Shown in pieces: positions 1 to 5,384 of a stretch of 6,277 nucleotides of DNA. The stretch is from CAZUZD01 sp964624465. GTDB lineage: Bacteria > Planctomycetota > Planctomycetia > Isosphaerales > Isosphaeraceae. The position numbers and the translations under genes are program-made. The stretch lies in contig CAZUZD010000350.1 of the NCBI GenBank assembly GCA_964624465.1, forward strand, positions 1 through 6,277, read 5' to 3'. The stretch's first letter is position 1. Every line of letters begins with the position of its first letter. The notes under the pieces are model-generated. The model saw nothing but the letters and a program-made list of their open reading frames with translations. It was not told where the DNA came from and did not search any database.

Positions 1-26
1 CCCCCCCCCCCCTCCCCCCCCCCCCC
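1..26. repeat. Poly-C tract at window edge (C12-T-C13)
   Basis: The first 26 bases are twelve C, one T and thirteen C, followed by ordinary GC-rich sequence. On the coding (minus) strand this is a G-run beyond the 3' end of the last gene. It could be a true homopolymer, a potential G-quadruplex-forming run, or a contig end where poly-G sequencing artefacts collect. The sequence alone cannot separate these. Confidence 0.9.
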
Positions 27-175
27 GCCACACCTCACCTCGGTTCGATGCTGGAGGATCCGGGCTCCGAGGACGGAACCCGGGCACCCCGGCCGGTTCT
101 CGGTCGTACCGTCGGGCGGATCCGCGGAGCGTCATCCGCCGCGCCCGGTCGGGGTCGTCGACCGCCACCCGAGGC
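27..175. other. Intergenic stretch downstream of the EF-hand/deiodinase-like gene
   Basis: No supported gene was found in these bases. A weak inverted repeat with 7-bp arms (115-121 and 134-140, 12-nt loop, GGCGGAT pairing with ATCCGCC) lies about 35 bases beyond the stop codon at 176. It could act as a transcription end for the three-gene group. It has no T-run behind it on the minus strand, so that role is tentative. A plus-strand open frame here has the arginine/serine/proline-rich composition of a chance GC-rich frame. Confidence 0.4.
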
Positions 176-1468
176 TCATGGGCGCGAGGCGTCCGACGGG
201 GCCACGGCGGCGGCCGGGGCCGGCGTCGAGCCCTCGCTCTCGGCCAGCACCAGCAGCAGCGACTGCTCCAGCTCGCGGGGCTTGAACCCGAACGGGCCGC
301 GGCCGCTCTGGTAGGCGACGGTGCCGGTGCGGTCGATGACGTAGAGCCGGCTGGGCATGCCGCTGTAGCGGGCGCCCACGCGGTCGTTCAGGTCGTCGAC
401 GAGCATCGGGAACCCGAGGCTGAGCCGGTCGGCGCAGGTCTGGGCGACGCTGCGGCGCTCGTCGTAGGAGCGGGGCTGGGCGAGCTGGATGCCGTAGCGC
501 CGGCCGCTCTTCGTCTCCCAGCCGTCGGTCGGGTGCGCCTCGCGGACGTAGACCATCAGGAAGGTGGCGCGGTCGCCGTAGGCGCGGTACAGCTTCTCCA
601 CGTCGCCGGCGCGGCTGCGGAACGGGCCGCAGGTGAAGTTGCCGAAGACGAGCACGACCGGCCTCGGACCGATCTGCTCGGAGAGCGTGACCGGCGAGCC
701 GTCGGCCACCGTGCGCAGGGTGAAGTCGGGCGCGACCTCGCCGGGCCGCGGCCCGCGCTGCAGCGAGCCAATCTCTTGCGTGAACAGCCCCTTCAGGAGC
801 GTGAGCCGACCCGGCTCGCCCGTGTCGGGCCCGCCGCCACCCAGCAGCCGGGCCCAGAACGACGGCGACGGCGCCGGGGAGCCGGGGCCGCTGGCACCGG
901 CGGGGGCGGGGCGGCGGGGCGGGGTGAAGAGGTCCTGGGTCTCGGTCAGCGACAGGTACCCCTGGCCGTCGCGGTCGGCGCGGGCGAAGAAGGCCTGCAC
1001 CTCGTCGCGGGTGAGCTTGCCGTTGCCGTCGGCGTCGGCCGCGAAGAAGACGTTCATCCCCATCGACGGCGCCAGCGCGTGCGCCGAGAAGTCGAAGTCG
1101 GCGGCCGTGAGCCCGCCGTCGCCGTCGCGGTCCAGCCGCCGGAAGTCGGCGTCGGGGCCCGGGAACTCGGCGCGGGCGATCCGGCCGTCGCCGTCGCGAT
1201 CGAGCCGCTGGGCGGCGCCCTTCCAGTCGTAGCGCGAGCGGGCCACGGCCTGGCGGAACCAGCCGTCCTCCGGGCCCAGCGTGCTGCCCTGCAGGATGTC
1301 GACGAACATCGCCAGGGCCTCGGGGTGCCCCGGCCAGAGCCGTTCGAGCACCGCCACGGCGTTGGGCGGCGGCGGCTGGGGGTCGTCGGCGCGGGCGGGG
1401 CCGGCGGCCACGGCGAGCAGGGCCAGGACGGCCGGGAGCAACGCCCTGGGGATCGCGGGGTGAATCAT
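176..1468 (-). CDS. Exported EF-hand / deiodinase-like thioredoxin-fold protein
   Basis: A 430-residue protein. Residues 1-27 form a signal peptide with a hydrophobic core around 10-22 and an ARA cleavage site, so it is probably exported. Four calcium-binding EF-hand loops follow at 90-101, 113-124, 145-156 and 165-176 (DxDGDG, DxDGDG, DxDGNG and DxDGQG types, each ending in E or D at loop position 12). A Pro/Gly/Ser-rich linker covers about 186-218. Residues 244-410 are a thioredoxin fold resembling iodothyronine deiodinase: APDF at 246-249, FGNFTCGPF at 275-283 with Cys280 in the selenocysteine position, EAH at 310-312, DGW at 315-317, and MPSRLYVID then GPFGFKP near the end. The deiodinase family reduces thyroxine in animals. 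A bacterial Cys form is more likely a thiol redox or peroxidase-like protein, and its substrate is unknown. The ATG at 1468 has AGGAG eight bases upstream (1477-1481). It starts 48 bases after the preceding nucleotidyltransferase gene and is probably co-transcribed with it. Confidence 0.9.
   Translation of the reverse strand: MIHPAIPRALLPAVLALLAVAAGPARADDPQPPPPNAVAVLERLWPGHPEALAMFVDILQGSTLGPEDGWFRQAVARSRYDWKGAAQRLDRDGDGRIARAEFPGPDADFRRLDRDGDGGLTAADFDFSAHALAPSMGMNVFFAADADGNGKLTRDEVQAFFARADRDGQGYLSLTETQDLFTPPRRPAPAGASGPGSPAPSPSFWARLLGGGGPDTGEPGRLTLLKGLFTQEIGSLQRGPRPGEVAPDFTLRTVADGSPVTLSEQIGPRPVVLVFGNFTCGPFRSRAGDVEKLYRAYGDRATFLMVYVREAHPTDGWETKSGRRYGIQLAQPRSYDERRSVAQTCADRLSLGFPMLVDDLNDRVGARYSGMPSRLYVIDRTGTVAYQSGRGPFGFKPRELEQSLLLVLAESEGSTPAPAAAVAPSDASRP
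941..1201 (-). repeat. Four EF-hand loops, encoded by related DNA repeats
   Basis: The EF-hand loops map to 1166-1201, 1097-1132, 1001-1036 and 941-976 on the minus strand. The first two share a nearly identical core (on the plus strand CCGTCGCCGTCGCG followed by GTC or ATC). The loop-to-loop spacing is 23, 32 and 20 residues, shorter than the roughly 36 residues of calmodulin-type pairs. The sequence shows amplified D-x-D-G-x-G units; calcium binding is inferred from the conserved ligand positions. Confidence 0.85.
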
Positions 1469-1516
1469 GGCGGGGGCTCCTGGGTCGGGTGAAACACGAG
1501 GCGGTGTCGGGTCGGT

Positions 1517-2272
1517 TCAGGAGGCGGGCCGCCTCAGCCGCACGAGCAGGTCGTGCAGGGCGGGGCGGGCGGTCGGCGTCTCGGGGAGCGTGCTGTCGCG
1601 GTGGGCGGCCTCCAGCGCGGCGCGCAGGCGATGGTACTCCGACTCGTGGAACGCCGCGTCGGCGTCGTCGAGGGTCGAGCGTTCGGCGCCGGCCAGCTTG
1701 CGAGCGATCAGCTCGTCCACGTGGCCCAGCCGCGCCTGCTCGTTGAGCCGGACGAGGTTGGCCTCGATGACGCCGGTGCGCAGGAGATGGATGCCGGTCA
1801 GCAGCACGCGGTACGTGTAGAGCAACGGCTTCACCCGCCGGGGACTCTCCTTGCGGTGGAGCTGCCACTGGTTCTCGGCGAACCCCAGGTAATGGTGCGC
1901 GTGGTGCCGGGTGACGCAGTCGCGGGCGATCGCCTTCAGCTCGTCGTGCTCGGGCGTGCTGTGGACGATCAGGGGCGAGTGCAGTTGCTCCAGCACATAG
2001 CCATTGGCCTTGAGCATCAGGCCGAAGAACTTGCGGGCCTCGTGCGTGACCAGGTCCAGCTCCAGGCCGGGCTCCACGGTGTCCTGCGTGATCGTCTCGG
2101 GGCCGACGTCGAGGCCGACCAGCTCGGGCACCGGCAGGAGGTGGCAGCCACGCAGGTCGAAGTCGGAGTCGGGCGACGGGAAGCCGTACAGGTGCGCGCC
2201 GCTGAGGGTGGCGAACAGCAGCGGGTACGGGTGCTCGGCCACCGCCTGCCGCAAGCGCGCGTCCACGTCCAT
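1517..2272 (-). CDS. RlaP-like nucleotidyltransferase (pol beta superfamily), copy B
   Basis: A 251-residue protein resembling the RlaP/COG3541 branch of the DNA polymerase beta superfamily, which is linked to RNA repair and transfers nucleotides to RNA ends or other acceptors. The active-site signature is at 25-40: G-A-H-L-Y-G, then DSDFDL, with probable metal ligands Asp37 and Asp39 and a following RG typical of the family. A third carboxylate is probably Asp73 in the ELDL strand. Next comes the family-like helical part: KFF at 81-83, KANGYVLEQLHSP at 88-100, HHYLGFAENQ near 126-135, and K148/R155 in a basic helix. The usual GS of the motif is GA here (Ala26), which may alter nucleotide binding. 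No signal peptide is seen, so it should be cytoplasmic. The ATG at 2272 has GGAG five bases upstream. It lies 40 bases after its paralogue and shares the same motif order. The family call is firm; the substrate is not known. Confidence 0.82.
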   Translation of the reverse strand: MDVDARLRQAVAEHPYPLLFATLSGAHLYGFPSPDSDFDLRGCHLLPVPELVGLDVGPETITQDTVEPGLELDLVTHEARKFFGLMLKANGYVLEQLHSPLIVHSTPEHDELKAIARDCVTRHHAHHYLGFAENQWQLHRKESPRRVKPLLYTYRVLLTGIHLLRTGVIEANLVRLNEQARLGHVDELIARKLAGAERSTLDDADAAFHESEYHRLRAALEAAHRDSTLPETPTARPALHDLLVRLRRPAS

Positions 2273-2312
2273 GTCGCCTCCACGCCGGCGGTTCGTCCGG
2301 ATCGGTCCGGGG

Positions 2313-3215
2313 TCAGTACAGGTCCCGCACGCGGTCGAGCTCGGCCTGGATGCCGCGGAGGGCGAGCGCGGCGCGGTCGGGGTTCACGACGCAGTCGTCC
2401 AGGCGGCCGTAATGCTCCTCCAGGCACTGCAACAGCAGGGCCTTGATCCGCGCCTGGTCGGGGGCCGCGGGCAGGGCGCAGTCGACGTAGAGCCGCTCCA
2501 GGTGCAGTTCCTTGTCGGCGAACCACTGGCGGAGCCGCTCCTCGGTCCACTCGCCGCGGCGGATCGCCTTGAGCTGGTCGTTGTTCCGCTGGAGGTCGAT
2601 GTCCCCTTCGAGCAGGATCTGCTCGACCTCGGAGATGAGCCGGACCACGTGGTAGCCGAACTTGGTGTCGAAGCCGTGCTGCTCCACCAGCTCGGCTCGC
2701 TTGCCGCCGGGCTGCTTGGTGCCGAGCTTGTGCAGCTGCGAGTAGGCGTAACCCTTGAACTTCGGCCAGGCGCCCTTGTGGAGGAACAGCCGACGGTGCT
2801 CGCGCACCAGGCCGCCGACCCGGGTGCAGTGCACCACGCAATTGGCCGGGGTGAACAGGCTGTCGATGATATTCGGGTTGCACTCCATCGCGAGGCTGAA
2901 GAACCGGACGATGCCGAAGATCGTCAGATCGTAGGTCCGCCCCTGGCCGGCGCGGGCCGAGCGGTCGGCGATGTGGTGCTCCTGGAACACCTCGAACCGC
3001 GGGGCCGGCGTGCCGAAGCCGGGGATCTCACCGCGGAGGTGCGGGAACAGGTCGTCGCGGGGCGGGATCGCCCAGCCATAGATGTCGACGTCGCTGGAGT
3101 CCGACGAGACACCAGAGGCCACCGAGCCCATGATCGTCTCGTACTGCACGTTGCCGGGCAGCCAGCGCGGGGGCCTCAGGGCACCCTGGTCGGTGAGTCG
3201 TTGCAGCGTGCTCAC
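2313..3215 (-). CDS. RlaP-like nucleotidyltransferase (pol beta superfamily), copy A
   Basis: A 300-residue cytoplasmic protein with a nucleotidyltransferase signature at 30-45: Gly30-Ser31, then SDVDI with probable metal ligands Asp42 and Asp44. Asp96 in YDLTIF is the likely third carboxylate. The stretch RFFSLAMECNPNIIDSLFTP (104-123) aligns with KFF...NGYVLEQLHSP of the downstream gene. GYAYSQLHKL (155-164) and the helix around KFGYHVVRLI match the RlaP/COG3541 family, whose members act in or near RNA repair. The start is GTG at 3215. Only a G-run (3225-3230) nine bases upstream serves as a ribosome binding site, and no better in-frame start was found. It is probably the first gene of a three-gene unit, since a strong hairpin separates it from the gene before. 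The conserved catalytic triad suggests an active enzyme. No RNA ligase is visible in the window, so the pathway is inferred from the family only. Confidence 0.83.
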   Translation of the reverse strand: MSTLQRLTDQGALRPPRWLPGNVQYETIMGSVASGVSSDSSDVDIYGWAIPPRDDLFPHLRGEIPGFGTPAPRFEVFQEHHIADRSARAGQGRTYDLTIFGIVRFFSLAMECNPNIIDSLFTPANCVVHCTRVGGLVREHRRLFLHKGAWPKFKGYAYSQLHKLGTKQPGGKRAELVEQHGFDTKFGYHVVRLISEVEQILLEGDIDLQRNNDQLKAIRRGEWTEERLRQWFADKELHLERLYVDCALPAAPDQARIKALLLQCLEEHYGRLDDCVVNPDRAALALRGIQAELDRVRDLY

Positions 3216-3255
3216 GCCAGGAAGCCCCCCACCGGGTCCCGCACGGTTCGGATCG

Positions 3256-3298
3256 CGGACTCCGCCCCGGCGCCACGCGGGCGCCGGGGCGGAGTCCG
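3256..3298 (-). terminator. 19-bp perfect stem-loop between two genes
   Basis: A perfect inverted repeat with 19-base arms (3256-3274 and 3280-3298) and a 5-base loop ACGCG. It sits 39 bases after the stop codon of the AhpD-like gene and 41 bases before the GTG start of the first nucleotidyltransferase gene. The very GC-rich stem and its position fit a transcription terminator for the upstream gene. No T-run follows on the minus strand, so it is not a textbook intrinsic terminator. It could instead stabilise the upstream mRNA 3' end or sit in the leader of the downstream unit. Confidence 0.7.
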
Positions 3299-3336
3299 AG
3301 TCTACGACCGCCGCGGATCCGTGTCGACGTGGCGGC

Positions 3337-4677
3337 TCAGTCGGCCTCGAGGGTCAGGCCGGCGACCTCGGTGACGCGGTCGAAGAAGGCGGCCTCGGTG
3401 ATCAGCCAGAGGATCTCGGCGGTCTGCTTGTCGCTGAAGTGCGCGCGCACGGCGGCGATGTCGGCGTCGTCGATGCGCGCCGGGTCGACGGTCAGCTTCT
3501 GGGCCAGCGCGAGCACGGCGCGGTCGGCGGGTGCGAAGCCGGCGCGGTCGCCGTCCAGCGCGGCGATCTGGTCGTCGGTCTGGCCCAGGGCCTTCAGCCG
3601 CTGCTGGGCGTCGCCCAGGGCGTACCAGGCGCGGTCGTGGCGGGCGGCGATCCAGGCGATCCGGGCGCGGAGGGTCCGGTCGATCGAGCCGACCTCGGCC
3701 GAGCCCGCGGCGCGGTGCTGCGCGATCCGCTGGACCCCGACGAGTGGGAACCGGGCGAGCAGGCGCTCCCACTGCGGCGCCGGGCCGTCGGCGACCCCGG
3801 CCGGCCGCAGGGCCTTCGTGGCCGCCTCATCGACCAGCGGCAGCCGCGGGGTGCGAACCTTCGCCGCCGAGAGCGCGGCCTCGACCTCGGCCCGCGACTC
3901 CCGCTTCGGCCGCGACGCCGCCCGCGCCGGCGCGGCGGTCGTCCCCTTCACGTCCAGCGGCGCCACCAGGCTGATCCGCCGGGCGTCGCCGTCGGCCGCG
4001 GGGGTCAGGTACTGGCGGTGCTCCTCCTGCGGGATCCGCAGCGCCCCGGTCCAGCGGTTCATGGCGTTGAAGTTGCCGACGACGGTGGCGATCTCCAGCA
4101 CCTGCGCCGGGGTGTAATGCGCCCGCAGCGCCTCCACATCGGCGTCGCAGATGGCGTGCGGCTCGAAGGTGAGCTTGCGGGCGAAGCCGAACGCGGCCTG
4201 CTCGGCGGGCGTGAAGCCCGACCAGTCGTCGTCGAGCGCCGCCAGGGTCGCCTCGGAGACGCCGGCGGCCGAGAGCTTGCTCTCCTGGTGACCCATGCAG
4301 TACGTGCAGTTGTTGGCCCGCGAGACGATCCAGAAGAGCATCGTCTGGAACGGATACCCGAGCGACATGCCGGGGTCGGGCTCGCGGCTCAGGCCCGAGC
4401 CGGTGAACTCCGCCGGCAGGTAGAACTTCCGCATCCGGCCGTTGTTGACCACGCCCCAGTCGCCCTGCTTGGCCTTGAGTTCCTCCTCGGCCGTGAGCGG
4501 CGGCAAGGGGAGCCGGGGCTGGGCGTGCTTGGAGTCCTCGAGCGCCTGCTTCATGGCCTGGCGGGTCGGCGGCACGACCGGCGGGCCATCGGCCCGCGCC
4601 GGGATCGGTGCGGCGGCCAGCGGGCTCAGCGTCAGCATCAGGGCGACCAGCCGGGCGCCTCGAACGCGCGTGTGCAT
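3337..4677 (-). CDS. Exported tandem carboxymuconolactone decarboxylase/AhpD-like protein
   Basis: A 446-residue protein made of two copies of one unit, about residues 41-225 and 264-446. Both carry an RLPL stretch, an AhpD-like all-helical core and a repeated F-x-P-A-[ED]...A-x-KLT...DADV/I-x-A-[LV]-RAH[YF] segment. The first core has the AhpD-type redox pair C124-T-Y-C127 followed by His130. In the second core these align with Ala350, Ala353 and Asp356, so that half lacks the catalytic thiols. Family members are alkylhydroperoxidase-like thiol enzymes or decarboxylases. A periplasmic or envelope thiol role is inferred because residues 1-29 form a signal peptide with an ARA cleavage site. 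An ATG further upstream (4773) would add 32 residues before that signal peptide, so the ATG at 4677, with GGAG ten bases before it, was chosen. The CxxC-to-His spacing is CxxCxxH, one residue shorter than in classical AhpD. Confidence 0.88.
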   Translation of the reverse strand: MHTRVRGARLVALMLTLSPLAAAPIPARADGPPVVPPTRQAMKQALEDSKHAQPRLPLPPLTAEEELKAKQGDWGVVNNGRMRKFYLPAEFTGSGLSREPDPGMSLGYPFQTMLFWIVSRANNCTYCMGHQESKLSAAGVSEATLAALDDDWSGFTPAEQAAFGFARKLTFEPHAICDADVEALRAHYTPAQVLEIATVVGNFNAMNRWTGALRIPQEEHRQYLTPAADGDARRISLVAPLDVKGTTAAPARAASRPKRESRAEVEAALSAAKVRTPRLPLVDEAATKALRPAGVADGPAPQWERLLARFPLVGVQRIAQHRAAGSAEVGSIDRTLRARIAWIAARHDRAWYALGDAQQRLKALGQTDDQIAALDGDRAGFAPADRAVLALAQKLTVDPARIDDADIAAVRAHFSDKQTAEILWLITEAAFFDRVTEVAGLTLEAD

Positions 4678-4687
4678 GGAGAGTCGA

Positions 4688-4691
4688 CTCC
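4688..4691 (-). promoter_or_regulatory. Ribosome binding site that decides the AhpD-like start
   Basis: GGAG on the minus strand, ten bases before the ATG at 4677. That ATG places the signal peptide exactly at the N-terminus. The longer open frame starting at 4773 would put about 32 non-signal residues in front of it, so this site supports the shorter protein. Confidence 0.6.
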
Positions 4692-4760
4692 GTGGTGATG
4701 CGGGTGTGGCGTTTGGTGTGGAGTGGAGGGACGTGCGGCCCCGGAGTGCCGGGCGGCGGG

Positions 4761-4808
4761 TCAGTCCTGGCACACGATCCTGTCAGTGGGCGTGAGGCGG
4801 ACCGGGTC
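4761..4808 (-). pseudogene. Remnant 3' end of a second copy of the DUF1559-linked lipoprotein gene
   Basis: On the minus strand this piece reads ...VRLTPTDRIVCQD-stop, against ...VSLAPTPMIVRQD-stop at the end of the intact lipoprotein gene 130 bases upstream. At DNA level 4756-4808 matches 4886-4938 at about 43 of 53 positions by eye without gaps, including bases just after the stop. Homology fades beyond about 4808, and no start codon, lipobox or body of the gene remains. The simplest reading is the last codons of a former tandem paralogue whose remainder was deleted. A short duplication of the gene end is the alternative. Confidence 0.65.
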
Positions 4809-4837
4809 GCCACACCCCGGCGCGGGCTGGGGAAACC

Positions 4838-4858
4838 GGGGTCCGCCAGGCGGACCCC
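4838..4858. repeat. Perfect 10-bp-arm palindrome, terminator-like
   Basis: GGGGTCCGCC (4838-4847), one central base, then its exact reverse complement GGCGGACCCC (4849-4858). It can fold as an 8-bp stem with a 5-base loop. It lies 33 bases past the stop codon of the lipoprotein gene and before the remnant, so a role in ending that transcript is plausible. A dyad-symmetric protein binding site upstream of the AhpD-like gene is an alternative. No T-run follows. Confidence 0.55.
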
Positions 4859-4890
4859 AGCCACCCCGGACGTTGGACGGGGAACGCGGG

Positions 4891-5301
4891 TCAGTCCTGG
4901 CGCACGATCATGGGGGTGGGCGCCAGGCTGACCTGGTAGAGGACGGTCCGCTGCGACGAGCGGCCGCGGGCGTCGCGCACGGTGAGGACGGCCGGGCAGG
5001 GGACACGCGGGCCGACGGGCTGGCCGGGGTCGGCGAGGCGGAAGTCGATCAGCTTCCCGCCGGCGAGCCACTCCTCGTCGGCCATGCGGATGGCGGGCGA
5101 CTGGCCGGCCAGCGCGTTGTGCGCGGCGCCGCTCTTCCAGGCGTCGAGTGCCTGGCGGAGCACGGCCTGCGCCTGGTCGGGCTCGGGCGCCGTGCCGGTC
5201 GCGGCCGAGGTGCTGCCGCAGCCGCTCAGGGTCAGCAGGCCGGCGGCCAGCAGGGCCAGGCCGCACAGCGGGACGAGGCGGGATCGGGTCGAGGTCATCA
5301 T
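4891..5301 (-). CDS. Small planctomycete lipoprotein downstream of DUF1559 gene
   Basis: A 136-residue protein that I do not recognise as a named family. Residues 1-27 are a lipoprotein signal peptide: basic MMTSTRSR, a hydrophobic stretch, then the lipobox LSGC with Cys28 as the lipidated residue. It is therefore probably anchored in a membrane facing the periplasm. After a Ser/Thr/Ala/Pro-rich spacer (29-42) comes a ~95-residue domain with one or two helices (QAVLRQALDAWKSG, 46-58) and then alternating strands (KLIDFRLAD, CPAVLTVRD, RTVLYQVSL, PMIVRQD). That layout would suit a small cystatin/NTF2-like alpha+beta fold, which is inference only. The first of two consecutive ATGs (5301) has GGAG ten bases upstream. 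The gene lies 83 bases after the DUF1559 gene and is probably expressed with it, so a role beside the pseudopilin-like protein is possible. A decayed copy of its 3' end lies downstream. Confidence 0.82.
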   Translation of the reverse strand: MMTSTRSRLVPLCGLALLAAGLLTLSGCGSTSAATGTAPEPDQAQAVLRQALDAWKSGAAHNALAGQSPAIRMADEEWLAGGKLIDFRLADPGQPVGPRVPCPAVLTVRDARGRSSQRTVLYQVSLAPTPMIVRQD

Positions 5302-5339
5302 CGGGGGGAGGCTCCAGCGCAGGGCGAGTCGGGGATCGT

Positions 5340-5368
5340 CGGGGCCGCACCGCCGTGATGCGGCCCCG
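5340..5368 (-). terminator. Intercistronic stem-loop between DUF1559 and lipoprotein genes
   Basis: An inverted repeat with 10-base arms (5340-5349 and 5359-5368, core GGGGCCGCA pairing with TGCGGCCCC) and a 9-base loop. It begins 16 bases after the stop codon of the DUF1559 gene. No T-run follows. With the next start codon only 38 bases beyond, it may be a partial terminator or an mRNA-stabilising hairpin that lowers expression of the lipoprotein relative to the upstream gene. Confidence 0.55.
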
Positions 5369-5384
5369 GGTGGCGAACGCCGGC

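Noticed and set aside
48..314. Plus-strand open frame of 88 codons near the left edge.
   Set aside because: Overlaps the 3' end of the EF-hand/deiodinase-like gene on the other strand, has Arg/Ser/Pro/Gly-rich chance composition and no recognisable motif.
629..631. Possible selenocysteine codon at the deiodinase active site.
   Set aside because: The codon is TGC on the minus strand, a normal cysteine, so no recoding or SECIS element is needed.
1097..1201. Repeated GTCGCC-type units resembling a microsatellite or CRISPR-like repeat.
   Set aside because: They are codons for the repeated D-x-D-G-D-G EF-hand loops, in frame with the protein, with no spacer structure.
132..1868. Long minus-strand frame of 578 codons spanning two genes.
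   Set aside because: Arginine/proline/alanine-rich shadow frame. The overlapping frames carry a signal peptide, EF-hands, deiodinase motifs and the C-terminus of the nucleotidyltransferase.
1890..1925. R-x(4-6)-H pattern in the downstream nucleotidyltransferase (RDCVTRH, residues 117-123), and a similar RRLFLH in the upstream one, as possible HEPN RNase motifs of an MNT-HEPN toxin system.
   Set aside because: The pattern is short, not aligned at the same distance from the GFA/GYA motif in the two proteins, and lies within RlaP-like helices. There is no separate HEPN-sized partner gene.
2004..4698. Two long plus-strand frames (2004-3374 and 3082-4698) antisense to the nucleotidyltransferases and the AhpD-like gene.
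   Set aside because: Typical antisense open frames of high-GC coding DNA; composition is Gly/Val/Arg/Ala-rich without domains, whereas the minus-strand frames carry clear family motifs.
4678..4773. N-terminal extension of the AhpD-like protein from the ATG at 4773.
   Set aside because: It would bury the signal peptide behind 32 residues and overlap the lipoprotein remnant. The ATG at 4677 has a suitable ribosome binding site.
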